Shown piece by piece: positions 6,895 through 15,122 of a stretch of DNA of 39,160 bases. The notes under the pieces were generated by a model. The model was not told the origin of the DNA. It did no database searches and saw only the letters and a list, made by a program, of their open reading frames with translations. Made by a program: the position numbers and the translations under genes. Within the stretch, counting starts at the first letter, position 1; each line of letters begins with the position of its first letter. Origin of the DNA: Planctomycetaceae bacterium UBA4732 (GTDB lineage Bacteria > Planctomycetota > Planctomycetia > Gemmatales > Gemmataceae); assembly GCA_002404095.1 (NCBI GenBank), contig DHJA01000003.1:1-39160 (forward strand), given 5' to 3'.

Positions 6895-7209
6895 ATGGAC
6901 TCCTGCCCGCATTGCGGCGCCCCGCTTCGGCCGGTGCATGACGCCTTTTGCAACGAGTGCCGACAGGCACTTGATGAGCCGCCTCGACCGACTTCGGCTT
7001 CTACCCCCGGCCTACCGGCCTACGACCGGCGTCCGGTGGTCGGTTTACTATGCGGAGCAGGCCTTGGGCTGCTCAGTGGTTACGTGACTATGGCAGCAGC
7101 CATTCAAAGCCGCGGATATGTCGGAGCGTCCGGGTTCGTTTTTGGTCAGATGCTTGCCGGCGCCGTACTGGGATTCGTGGTTGGTTTGGTGATTCGTAAC
7201 ATTCGCTGA
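6895..7209 (+). CDS. zinc-ribbon protein with two membrane helices
   Basis: A 104-aa protein. Residues 4-22 form a zinc ribbon with two CxxC pairs (CPHC and CNEC). A proline-rich linker follows, then two hydrophobic helices (VGLLCGAGLGLLSGYVTMAAA and MLAGAVLGFVVGLVI) joined by a glycine-rich loop. It should be an inner-membrane protein with a cytosolic ribbon. The start ATG 6895 follows the HicB-like stop by 3 bp, and its ribosome site AGGAG lies inside that gene, so the two are probably cotranscribed. No specific role is recognised. Confidence 0.75.
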   Translation: MDSCPHCGAPLRPVHDAFCNECRQALDEPPRPTSASTPGLPAYDRRPVVGLLCGAGLGLLSGYVTMAAAIQSRGYVGASGFVFGQMLAGAVLGFVVGLVIRNIR

Positions 7210-7240
7210 CCGTACCCCATCAAAAACAGGTGCAGACTTA

Positions 7241-8185
7241 CTATGCCAAATGCGCCCACCGCAGCTTCGCCGAACGCGAACGCGGGTTGGCCGTGCGTTC
7301 GGTGTAGCCTGGCCGAATCGGCTCCGCGGACGCTTCCTCATAAACCCCCGTCAGCGTCCCATTGCGAAATGCGGACTTTACCAATCGGTCTTCTCCGCTA
7401 TGAAAGCTAATGATCGCCGCCCGGCCTCCTGGGCATAGGATCATGGGCAATACGCGCAGCAAATGTTCGAGATTGCCAAGCTCGCGGTTAACCAAAATGC
7501 GCAGCGCCTGAAACGTGCGCGCGGCCGGGTGTAGGTTCCATTTGCCCGGCGCGGGGTGCAAGCGCCATACCTTTTTTCCGTCGTTCGCTGCTTCGATCAG
7601 GACTCGCGATACGTCCACCGTTCGTCGCAACTTCCCTTGCCGGGCCGCCTCGATCAACTGCGCCGCTACGCGCTCGGCCTCCGGCTCGTCGCCGAAGTCA
7701 CGCAGGGCGCGAGCAAGCTCTTCTTCCGAAATGGTCGCCAGCACGTCAGCCGCGGATCGACCGCGCGTCCGGTCCATGCGCATATCGAGCGGGCCGTCGC
7801 GCACATAGGAAAAACCGCGCTCCGCGTCGTCCACCTGCATACTCGACATGCCGAGATCGGCCAGCACCGCATCCACCTTCTCGACGTTTTCAGCGGCCAG
7901 AACGGCCGGCAACGCGGCGAAGTTGGAATGATGAAGCGTGAAAGTAAAGCCGATAGCGGTCAGGCGCTCACGCGCTCGCGGCAAGTTTTCCGGATCGAGA
8001 TCGAGTCCGATCAGCCGACCGTTGGCGCCAACGCGGCGCAGCAGCTCCGCGGAGTGGCCGGCCCAGCCGGTCGTACAGTCCACGACCACGTTGCCTTCGA
8101 CTGTTGCCAGCGCGGTGAGTACTTCGTCGAGCAAAACGGGGCGGTGTTCGCCGGCCGGGGTACTGCGTCGGGTGTGGTTTCTCAT
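7241..8185 (-). CDS. rsmH: 16S rRNA (cytosine(1402)-N(4))-methyltransferase
   Basis: The 314-aa protein is the RsmH/MraW methyltransferase that N4-methylates C1402 in the ribosomal decoding centre using SAM. Visible features are HRPVLLDEVL at the N-terminus, the SAM motif DCTTGWAGHS, the acidic ribose contact LIGLDLDPE, DAVLADLGMSSMQVD, FSYVRDGPLDMRMD and the C-terminal NPRSRSAKLRWA. The usual GxGGH is GWAGH here. In most bacteria this gene heads the division/cell-wall cluster; here no mraZ, ftsL or mur gene is adjacent, in keeping with the dispersed cell-wall genes of planctomycetes. Divergent from the MFS gene. Confidence 0.96.
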   Translation of the reverse strand: MRNHTRRSTPAGEHRPVLLDEVLTALATVEGNVVVDCTTGWAGHSAELLRRVGANGRLIGLDLDPENLPRARERLTAIGFTFTLHHSNFAALPAVLAAENVEKVDAVLADLGMSSMQVDDAERGFSYVRDGPLDMRMDRTRGRSAADVLATISEEELARALRDFGDEPEAERVAAQLIEAARQGKLRRTVDVSRVLIEAANDGKKVWRLHPAPGKWNLHPAARTFQALRILVNRELGNLEHLLRVLPMILCPGGRAAIISFHSGEDRLVKSAFRNGTLTGVYEEASAEPIRPGYTERTANPRSRSAKLRWAHLA

Positions 8186-8200
8186 GTCTCGTCTCCCCCA

Positions 8201-8227
8201 CGCTCCCCTGTCGGGTCGCGGCTAAAC
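8201..8227. repeat. single-arm copy of the GGTCGCGGCTAAAC repeat
   Basis: Apart from one base (G/T at position 10), this 27-bp stretch is identical to 30625-30651. It is also similar to the right arm of the palindrome at 10421-10488. It lies in the divergent gap between rsmH and the MFS gene, without a matching left arm. Confidence 0.6.
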
Positions 8228-8296
8228 CCCTTGCCCCGGCGGCGCTATCCCTTTACGATGTTGCGGATTGACCACCCACACTCGCAGGACCGTGCC

Positions 8297-9730
8297 ATGA
8301 CCGCGAATGGAAGCAGCCCCGCACCGCCCGACAAGTCTGCCAGCGCGGCCGCCCCGCACCACGGCTCGGCCCTGCGCTCCGGCCTGGTCCCCGGTGCGAC
8401 GACCGCGCTCACTCTCCTGCTGTTCATCAATATGTTCAACTACATCGACCGGCAGGTGCTGTCGGCGCTTGAGAAGCCCATCCAGAACGAGTTCTTCCCC
8501 AACGGCCTGGCACAGCCCCTCTTCTGGTTCGACGGCGTCGCTTTCCGCATGGGCCTCCTGTCCACGGCGTTCATGGTCGCCTTCATGCTGCTGGCGCCGG
8601 TGTTCGGCCGGCTGGCCGACCGCATGTCGCGCTGGAAGCTCATGGCCTTCGGTGTGGCCGGGTGGAGCCTGGCCAGCGGCGCCTCCGGCCTGGCCGGCGC
8701 CTATACGGCCATGTTCCTGACTCGCTGCCTTGTCGGCGCCGGCGAGGCGGCGTATGGGCCGGCCGCACCCGCCGTCATTTCGGATATGTATCCGGCAAGT
8801 CGCCGGGGCGCGGTCCTCGCCTACTTCTATGCGGCCATCCCCGTCGGCAGCGCGCTGGGCGTCGCCATGGGCGGGCTGATGCTGTGGCTGACTGGCGGCT
8901 GGCGCTGGGCGTTTTACTTGGTCGTGCCGCCCGGCCTGCTGCTGGCCGCGCTCTGCCTGTTCATGCGCGAGCCGAAGCGCGGCGAGTCCGACCCAGCCGC
9001 TAAGCCGCACATGGGATCGTGGCGCGACTACCTCATTATCCTGAAGACGCCGTCCTTCGTCCTTTGCACCCTCGGCTACACCGCGGCGACGTTCGCCATC
9101 GGCGGCATCGGCTACTGGATGCCCGCTTATTGCGAGGACCGCGGCCAGCCGAACCTGACGGCCACCCAGGCCTTCGGCGGCATCCTCGTCGTTTCGGGCC
9201 TGGCGGCTACCCTGGCGGGCGGGTGGGCCGGCGACGCCTTGCGTCGGCGCTTCCCCGGCTCCTACTTCCTGGTGTCGGGGGCAGGCATGATCCTCGCCTT
9301 TCCGCTTATGCTCGCCTTCATCGTCACGCCCTTCCCCGCAGCCTACGGCGTGATGTTCGCGGCCGTCTTCTGTCTGTTCTTTAACACCGGCCCCGTCAAT
9401 ACTATCATCGCCAACGTCACGCACCCCGCGATCCGCGCCAGCGCCTTCGCCCTGGTCATTCTCATAATCCACCTTTTCGGAGACACTTTTTCGCCGACGA
9501 TTATGGGCCTCGTCGCCGACAAGGTTCACGCCGCTGGGGCGGCCGCGCCCCAGCCGTCCTGGTGGGCGGATTTCCTCCAGCGCAATCACGGGATGGATTT
9601 CAGCTTTCTCGTCGTGTCCGCCATGATCCTGCTCTCGGGCGTCCTGTGGTTGTGGGGAGCGCGTTACCTGGAGCGCGACACCGCCTTGGCGCCAACGCGA
9701 GGGGCGACCCTTCCGGCGCCGACCGTCTGA
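8297..9730 (+). CDS. MFS transporter, spinster-like subfamily
   Basis: A 477-aa inner-membrane permease of the major facilitator superfamily with about 12 helices. The first helix LLLFINMFNYIDRQVLSALEKPI is typical of spinster-like (Spns) members. The loop 2-3 signature is GRLADRMSRWKLMAFG, and loop 4-5 carries LVGAGEAAYGPAAPAVISDMYP. ATG 8297 is preferred because AGGA lies 7 nt upstream; an ATG at 8258 is in frame but would add a polar tail. Bacterial relatives carry sugars, lipids or organic anions, so the substrate is open. The following gene starts 2 bp after the stop. Confidence 0.9.
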   Translation: MTANGSSPAPPDKSASAAAPHHGSALRSGLVPGATTALTLLLFINMFNYIDRQVLSALEKPIQNEFFPNGLAQPLFWFDGVAFRMGLLSTAFMVAFMLLAPVFGRLADRMSRWKLMAFGVAGWSLASGASGLAGAYTAMFLTRCLVGAGEAAYGPAAPAVISDMYPASRRGAVLAYFYAAIPVGSALGVAMGGLMLWLTGGWRWAFYLVVPPGLLLAALCLFMREPKRGESDPAAKPHMGSWRDYLIILKTPSFVLCTLGYTAATFAIGGIGYWMPAYCEDRGQPNLTATQAFGGILVVSGLAATLAGGWAGDALRRRFPGSYFLVSGAGMILAFPLMLAFIVTPFPAAYGVMFAAVFCLFFNTGPVNTIIANVTHPAIRASAFALVILIIHLFGDTFSPTIMGLVADKVHAAGAAAPQPSWWADFLQRNHGMDFSFLVVSAMILLSGVLWLWGARYLERDTALAPTRGATLPAPTV

Positions 9731-9732
9731 TC

Positions 9733-10416
9733 GTGGAGAACGCCTTGATTACCATCGCTTTTTTGTTGTCGCTGACGGCCGCCCGCGCCGCGGACGATTC
9801 TTACCGCATCCAAACCGTGGACGCCGTCCCGCCGAAGGAGTTGGCCGAGCCGATCCGCAAGCTGTTGACCGACCGTTGCGTCCAGCTATTCGCCGGGGCC
9901 GATCAACCGTTGGTCGAAGTGTGGTTCCGCAAGGAAGCGCCGGCTGACGCCGTTGAGGTGCAAATTCAAAACGGCTTGACCTACCGCGAGATTCCCGAAA
10001 CCACTCTCCTTGGCGCGCTGCGCGTCAATGGAGACTTTAGCGATTATCGTCGTCAAAAGATCGCCTTAGGAGTCTATACATTGCGTCTCGCTTTCCAGCC
10101 GCCGACCGACGATCATCAAGGATCGGCGCCGTACACCGAGTTTCTCTTGGTCAGCCCCGCCGTGGAGGATACGAAGCCTGACGCGATGGAACATAAGGCG
10201 CTGGAGAAGTTGAGCATCAAGACGACAGGCAAGCATCCGGCGGTGTTGCTGTTGTTCCCCGGCAAGAACACGACTGACGAGCCGAAGCTGGTGAACAAGG
10301 ACGACTGCCGGGTGCTGATGGTGAAACAAGACGTGCGCGTCGGCGAGACGAAGGCCGTGATGGGCGTCGGCTTGGCGCTGATCGGGGCGTCACCGAAAGC
10401 GGTGGAAAAGCGCTGA
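9733..10416 (+). CDS. secreted protein of unknown function
   Basis: A protein of about 227 aa with a signal peptide (ALITIAFLLSLTAARA, cleavage near ADDSYR). The start is either GTG 9733 or TTG 9745. The TTG has GGAGA 6 nt upstream and puts the hydrophobic core nearer the N-terminus, so it may be the real one. The mature part is a mixed strand-rich domain: residues 55-115 alternate hydrophobics (PLVEVWFRKEAP, YREIPETTLLGALRVNG) and end in the LGVYTLRLAFQP pattern. I do not recognise a family. It directly follows the MFS gene and ends at a perfect hairpin. Confidence 0.75.
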   Translation: MENALITIAFLLSLTAARAADDSYRIQTVDAVPPKELAEPIRKLLTDRCVQLFAGADQPLVEVWFRKEAPADAVEVQIQNGLTYREIPETTLLGALRVNGDFSDYRRQKIALGVYTLRLAFQPPTDDHQGSAPYTEFLLVSPAVEDTKPDAMEHKALEKLSIKTTGKHPAVLLLFPGKNTTDEPKLVNKDDCRVLMVKQDVRVGETKAVMGVGLALIGASPKAVEKR

Positions 10417-10420
10417 GAAG

Positions 10421-10488
10421 TCGTTTAGCCGCGACGCGAAGCGGAGCGCGTCTCTCCACGCGCTCCGCTTCGCGTCGCGGCTAAACGA
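10421..10488. terminator. perfect 30-bp hairpin between convergent genes (repeat-family member)
   Basis: Arms 10421-10450 and 10459-10488 are complementary over all 30 bases around an 8-nt loop. It starts 4 bp after the plus-strand stop and ends 9 bp before the minus-strand stop, so it can end transcription from both sides, though no T-run is present. The right arm ends in GTCGCGGCTAAACGA, shared with the sites at 8201 and 30625. Confidence 0.8.
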
Positions 10489-10497
10489 ATGCGTCCC

Positions 10498-10908
10498 TCA
10501 ATTCGGCGACGGCTTGTCCAAACCGGGCGGGTGCATCAACGGTTTGCCAGTAAAGCGCGCCAGCTTGGTTTCCGCGGACGAAGCGGATGCCACGGCGATC
10601 AGGCCGACGGCGATATCCTCGAAGTACAGTACGGTGGCCACGCGGCCGTTAAGGATGCCGCCGCCGTGGATGAAATATCGGCCTGGCACGCGCGTCAGCA
10701 GGAGGTCCATCACCGCCACTCGGCTGCCGAACATCTGATATCCGACTTCCGCCAATACGCTTTCAAGAAAGGCGTGGCGCGTCTGTTCGCCCAGATCGAT
10801 GAACTCGGTATCTTCCCCAAAGTGATCGAAAAAGTAGTTGATTACGTCCGTGAATTGTGTGGCGTGGACCAGTTTGTCCTTCAGCACGGCGAGCAGTTCG
10901 AGGTCCAT
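10498..10908 (-). CDS. hypothetical cytosolic protein
   Basis: A 136-aa protein. The start is ATG at 10906-10908 (complement), with AGGAG 7 nt upstream; longer in-frame starts fall inside the permease gene. No signal peptide or membrane helix. The N-terminal half is helical (ELLAVLKDKLVHATQFTDVINYFFDHFGED, LESVLAEVG) and the second half is strand-rich with a GGGILNGRVATVLYFEDIAVGLIAV stretch. No known family recognised. It lies 44 bp downstream of the permease gene on the same strand and may be cotranscribed. Confidence 0.75.
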   Translation of the reverse strand: MDLELLAVLKDKLVHATQFTDVINYFFDHFGEDTEFIDLGEQTRHAFLESVLAEVGYQMFGSRVAVMDLLLTRVPGRYFIHGGGILNGRVATVLYFEDIAVGLIAVASASSAETKLARFTGKPLMHPPGLDKPSPN

Positions 10909-10952
10909 GACGGCGCTCCTGCATCGGCGATGACTTTCGTCCAATTGATAGT

Positions 10953-12632
10953 CTATCGCTTTTTGAAAGGCCACGCCGCCGCCAGCGCGCCGCCCGTTCC
11001 CACGGCCGCCAACAACAACAGACAACTCGCCGCCAGATTGTTGGTGACGCCGTAGTGCATCTGCACCCAGACGGTCTCGGCGAACGACGGCATCCCCGGC
11101 GTACTCACCAGTTTGCCCGCGCTCACTTCGCCCAACGACAGGACGCCCACGGCTACGGCCGCGCGCACACAGGCGCCTGCGTACATCGGCCATACCACGA
11201 GCCGGAACTCCTGCCACGGCGATGCGCCGTCCACGCGGGCCGCGTCGCGCAGCTCCGGCGGCGTCAACCGCACTATTGGCCACAGCACCGCGACCGCATA
11301 AGGGAAGAAACGGATCGTAACTATCCATAAAAGCGGCGTCAACGACGGCTTATAATACAAGGGGTCGGCAAGCAGGTGTGGCGCATGGGTAATGTTGAGC
11401 AGACCCTGGATGGTTTCCTGCAGTCCCAGGCCGACGACGGGGCCGGGCGTCGCCCACGCCAACGCCATCAGGACCAGTACGCCGTTGCGGAACCACCGCG
11501 AGCCGAGAGCGGCCCAACACGCCAGTAACGCCAGTACGCCGCTTAGTATCCCGGACGCTGTTGCCAATAAAAGGCTGTAAATCAGTTGTACGCCGTCCGT
11601 TCGGCTGGTCAGCAACAGATGGTCCCACAGCGATGACGGCGACCAGAGGGGCGGCGTCCCTTGCAACCCGGCGCGCCATACCAGGCTGCCGAGCGGAACG
11701 GCCAGGAGAACGCCGCATCCGACCGCCGCGACGGCGCAGAGCGGCCAGCGTCCATGTCCCAGCGAGAACAGCAACGGCGGACCCGACGCGGACGCGCCCG
11801 GCGGCAGATTCCGCTCCCAACGGCCCGCCATGAATACAACCAACGCCGCGGCTCCGAGTATCCAGGGCGCGGCCGCCGCCACGGCGCGGGCGACCATGTC
11901 GCCCCGTGACGCGCCCAGGGCATCCGCTTCCGGCGCCACCATCTGGGTGTAAACTTCTTCCGCGTAGGTGCGGACTTGCATCATGTCCGTGATGGTGATT
12001 TCCGTCGCCGTTTGCAGGCCGACCCACAGCGCCGCCGTCCCAATGGCCGCGGCGCTCCGGCGCAGAGTGACGCGGAATAACACGCGCCAGCGGTTCGTCG
12101 CCGTCAGAGCGTCCTCTTCGAGATCGCGCTCCACCCAGCGCAGAGCCTGCCCGACCACGAGGATCACCCACGGCAAGCCGGCCGCGGCGTGAATCCAGAT
12201 GGCGGAGCCGATGCCCTGGCCCCAAGGCGCCCAGACGCCGCCGGGAGCGGTGGCGCTGGCGGCCCCCGAACGTAGAGGATTCCACCATCCCAGCGGCAGC
12301 CAGCCGGTCGAACCAAGTACGGCCTGCCATCCCGACGCCAACAACGGCAGAGGTACGAACACGGCAAGGATCGTGATAAAGCGGAACGTCCGGCGGAAAG
12401 GGAGATCGGTTCGGTAGAGGAGGACGGCGGCGGCCGTGCCGAGCGGGATCGTCACGGCCACGACGCTGGCCGTGAGGCCGACGGTGTTTCGCGCCAGCGA
12501 CAGCAGCCGGCCGGCTTCGCCCCAGACGCGCCAGGCGTCGGGGTCGGTCAGCAGCCGGACCAGCGGCGAGACGAGGGGGATTCCGAGGAAAATGAAGAGG
12601 AACAGGCCGACGGCCAGACGCCAACGTGTCAT
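10953..12632 (-). CDS. ABC transporter permease with two fused permease domains (FbpB/ThiP-like)
   Basis: A 559-aa inner-membrane protein with about 12 helices made of two binding-protein-dependent permease domains in tandem. This is the architecture of ferric-iron (FbpB/SfuB) and thiamine (ThiP) importers. Each half has an EAA-like loop that docks the ATPase: EEDALTATNRWRVLFRVTLRRS in the first, LRDAARVDGASPWQEFRLVVWP in the second. No binding protein or ATPase lies beside it, so its partners must be encoded elsewhere. Substrate is undecided; Fe(III), thiamine and other solutes all use this fold. The start ATG (complement of 12630-12632) is at the first plausible Met before helix 1. Confidence 0.85.
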   Translation of the reverse strand: MTRWRLAVGLFLFIFLGIPLVSPLVRLLTDPDAWRVWGEAGRLLSLARNTVGLTASVVAVTIPLGTAAAVLLYRTDLPFRRTFRFITILAVFVPLPLLASGWQAVLGSTGWLPLGWWNPLRSGAASATAPGGVWAPWGQGIGSAIWIHAAAGLPWVILVVGQALRWVERDLEEDALTATNRWRVLFRVTLRRSAAAIGTAALWVGLQTATEITITDMMQVRTYAEEVYTQMVAPEADALGASRGDMVARAVAAAAPWILGAAALVVFMAGRWERNLPPGASASGPPLLFSLGHGRWPLCAVAAVGCGVLLAVPLGSLVWRAGLQGTPPLWSPSSLWDHLLLTSRTDGVQLIYSLLLATASGILSGVLALLACWAALGSRWFRNGVLVLMALAWATPGPVVGLGLQETIQGLLNITHAPHLLADPLYYKPSLTPLLWIVTIRFFPYAVAVLWPIVRLTPPELRDAARVDGASPWQEFRLVVWPMYAGACVRAAVAVGVLSLGEVSAGKLVSTPGMPSFAETVWVQMHYGVTNNLAASCLLLLAAVGTGGALAAAWPFKKR

Positions 12633-12691
12633 CCTATAGCCTCGCCGCCTCGCCCGACCAAAAACCAGCGATTTTCAGTAGTATCCCATAA

Positions 12692-12757
12692 GTCCCATAA
12701 GTCCTATAAGTCCTATAAGTCCTATAGGACCTATAGGACTTATAGGACTTATGGGAC
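12692..12757. repeat. palindromic TCCTATAAG repeat, copy 1
   Basis: Arms 12692-12717 and 12732-12757 pair over all 26 bases. Each arm is itself a tandem of a 10-bp unit, TCCTATAAG plus one base. A related element lies at 20980-21036. It sits between two minus-strand genes, downstream of the PQQ-repeat gene. The 147-bp gap otherwise shows nothing. Confidence 0.85.
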
Positions 12758-12779
12758 AAACGAAGACACTACTTGAGTC

Positions 12780-14525
12780 TCACGGACCTTTCGGCGCGGC
12801 CGGCCCAATGATGATAGTGTCCTCGACTTGAGTGTAGTTGGCGTTAACCAGTTTCAGCACGTCCTTAAACGCCTCACCTAATGGCTTTTTATCCACCTTG
12901 GGCGGCGTGACCATTTGTTCGTCGGGCGACGGCAATTTGCTCTCCGTGAACACCTTGGGCGACGGTGGAAATATCCTCAGCCCATATTGGAGGGCGATCC
13001 GATTCCGGTACGCCTTGAACGTGATAGGCGCCGGCGCCTCCGGCTCCGAGATCAGCTTGGCCAGTATGTCCGTCGTTTCCTGAATGCGCTCCTTCAACGA
13101 CTTTTCGACCGGCGCCCTCGGCGCCTCCTTGTGGTAAACCAACGGCCGGACGTAGTCCTTGTCGTGCAGGCAGACCACTAGGCCGTCGTTTGACGCCAGG
13201 TAGATGCGGTCGGTTGCCCCGTTGACGACGGGGAAGACGAAATCGCGGATGTCGTAGCGGCTGAGCGGCCGACCGTTCTTGCGGTCCAGGACGAGCATCC
13301 GGCCGCCGCCGTCGGTCGCGTATACGAACTTCGGATTGACCGCCAGGATGCGGTCGGCTTCGGGGTTGAAATCGCTCTGGCGCAGGTTCCAGACCGGCTC
13401 GCCCGTGTCCCGGTTCAGCCGTGTCAGACCCTTGCCAACGGCTGTCACGTATAGGTCTTTGTCCACCGCGGCGCCGTCGCTCACGTCCACAGCCACCGGC
13501 GAGCGCCGGACGGGCCGGCCCGGAACGTACCGCCATAAAACTTTGCCGGAGTCGATGCCGACAGCGTACAAGTGGGCGTCCTCGGTGGCAAGATAGGCCG
13601 CGTCCTCCGACTGGCTCGGCGTCGCCGTGAACCGACTGTCGCCAACGTAACGGTAGGACTCCTGATTGCCGCCGAAGGCGTCGCCGCTCACTTTCGGCAG
13701 CCCCAGATAAGTCCCATTGGGGATCGCCAAAAAGATAGAAGTTTTGCCTACCAACGGCCTGTATTCGACGCGCTCGTTGGTGGAGTAGTCCCAGGCGAAG
13801 AACGCCCGCACGTCTTCGGCGTAGGCTTTTGCCTGGGTATAGGCCGGCTGGTCCGTATTGGCGACGGTTTCCTTCTTTGCCGGCTTTTCCTCTTTCTTCA
13901 CTCCATTATCCTCTTTCTTCTCTTCCTTCTTCTCACCATCCTCCTCTTTCTTCTCCGCCTTTTCCTCCTTCTTCTCGTCGGCGGACGGCGCCGGGGCCGC
14001 GGCCTCGGAAACGCTGACGACCGGAAGACGGAGAGTCAGAACGCGGGCTTGCACGGTGTTTAGGTACGTCTGGGAGTCGTCTACCGCGGGCGGCGCGCTA
14101 AGGACGACGCTGAGGTTGTGCTGCCACTGGAGCGCGCCGGTCTCCCGGTCCAGCGCGAAGAGATTTCCGTTGTCCGTGGTGAGTACGGACTTGGCGTTAA
14201 AGGCGGGCGGTAGAGCGCCCTGATACAAACGTCCGGTGCGCGCCCGCCATCTGGCCCGGCCGCCGTTGTCGGCGTCGAGGACCGAGATCATACCGCTGCG
14301 CGTCTGGACGATGAGCTGGTTGCCGACGACCTGAATGCTGGTGAAGCCGTCGCGTTTGCCGTCCATGGGAACGTAAACGGCCCAATCTTGCTGAAGATTG
14401 AGCCGGTCCAACGCCTCGCGCGACGGCGGCCTCGGTTGCGACCATACGCGCGTGGGGTCGTCGGAGGCCGCGAGGACGGCCGTGAAAAGCAGCGCGCATC
14501 CGGCGCCAGCGAAGAGTTTACTCAT
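12780..14525 (-). CDS. secreted PQQ-type beta-propeller repeat protein
   Basis: A 581-aa exported protein with a signal peptide (residues 1-20). It is built of BamB/PQQ-like blades with recurring xxVLDADNGxxxW, LFALDRETGALQW, LYAVGIDSGKVLWRY, LTRLNRDTGEPVWNL and MLVLDRKNGRPLSRYDI units. Residues 184-219 are an almost pure Lys/Glu low-complexity linker that interrupts the propeller. No catalytic dehydrogenase residues are evident, so it is more likely a scaffold or binding protein of the periplasm or outer membrane than a quinoprotein enzyme. It stands alone on the minus strand; a palindrome lies downstream. The upstream gap 14526-14717 shows no gene. Confidence 0.85.
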   Translation of the reverse strand: MSKLFAGAGCALLFTAVLAASDDPTRVWSQPRPPSREALDRLNLQQDWAVYVPMDGKRDGFTSIQVVGNQLIVQTRSGMISVLDADNGGRARWRARTGRLYQGALPPAFNAKSVLTTDNGNLFALDRETGALQWQHNLSVVLSAPPAVDDSQTYLNTVQARVLTLRLPVVSVSEAAAPAPSADEKKEEKAEKKEEDGEKKEEKKEDNGVKKEEKPAKKETVANTDQPAYTQAKAYAEDVRAFFAWDYSTNERVEYRPLVGKTSIFLAIPNGTYLGLPKVSGDAFGGNQESYRYVGDSRFTATPSQSEDAAYLATEDAHLYAVGIDSGKVLWRYVPGRPVRRSPVAVDVSDGAAVDKDLYVTAVGKGLTRLNRDTGEPVWNLRQSDFNPEADRILAVNPKFVYATDGGGRMLVLDRKNGRPLSRYDIRDFVFPVVNGATDRIYLASNDGLVVCLHDKDYVRPLVYHKEAPRAPVEKSLKERIQETTDILAKLISEPEAPAPITFKAYRNRIALQYGLRIFPPSPKVFTESKLPSPDEQMVTPPKVDKKPLGEAFKDVLKLVNANYTQVEDTIIIGPAAPKGP

Positions 14526-14717
14526 GGCTCACCTGTCAAGAATCAGCCGCAAGGTGGACGCGAACGGACAACGCAGCTGTAGTCTACCACAGCGCTGGGC
14601 TGATCCCAAGGCGGCGCGGGATTCTCGACGAGACGGAGGCGCCGGGCGAAGGGGTGACGACGATGATGCGGGCTGAGGTCGGGGTTGGCGACACATGTAC
14701 ACGACCGAACCGGTCCC

Positions 14718-15122
14718 CTAGGGGACGAACGGAAGCACTCGTAAACCAGGTATTCGCGAAAACTCATCGACATTGGCAGTCAGCATCGACAGATTGTGGT
14801 AACGAGCAGTCGCGGCAATAATTAAATCGTGAGCGCCGATCATTTGGCCCTTCTTCGCTAATTCAGCGGATATTTCGGCGTGAACGCGAGCGGAGCCTAT
14901 CGTGAAGTCCAACACGCTAACTCTGGCTATTACGGCTTCGACAAAAATCAAGCGCCGCTGTCTGCGATCTTCGGTGTTCGCGCGATGGACGCCCATGAGC
15001 AATTCAGAGACGGTTACCGCGCTGACGTACACTCGCTCCAGTTGTTCCCACGGTGATAAATCGATCGGCTTGCCTCTCCTCTCCAAATGGATGAAGACAT
15101 TGGTATCGGCCATCAGTCCCAT
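14718..15122 (-). CDS. PIN-domain toxin, VapC-like ribonuclease
   Basis: A 134-aa PIN-domain protein, probably a Mg2+-dependent RNase. The acidic residues of the active site are visible as D6 (MADTNVFIHLE), E40 (VTVSELLMGV), D99 (GAHDLIIAATA) and D119 in TANVDEFSRI. The order after the antitoxin gene, with a 10-bp overlap, matches type II toxin-antitoxin operons. The stop lies inside a small dyad GTCCCC-TA-GGGGAC (14713-14726). Its tRNA or mRNA target cannot be inferred. Confidence 0.9.
   Translation of the reverse strand: MGLMADTNVFIHLERRGKPIDLSPWEQLERVYVSAVTVSELLMGVHRANTEDRRQRRLIFVEAVIARVSVLDFTIGSARVHAEISAELAKKGQMIGAHDLIIAATARYHNLSMLTANVDEFSRIPGLRVLPFVP

Noticed and set aside
7556..8296. 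Long N-terminal extension of the MFS frame
   Set aside because: It is antisense to rsmH and lacks transporter features; ATG 8297 has a ribosome site and gives a normal MFS start.
13572..14063. Plus-strand open frame with a Leu/Phe-rich stretch
   Set aside because: It is the complement of the Lys/Glu linker of the PQQ-propeller gene; the hydrophobic look arises from CTT/TTC triplets.
14713..14726. GTCCCC-TA-GGGGAC as a vapC terminator
   Set aside because: Only 6 bp with a 2-nt centre and no T-run; too short to call.
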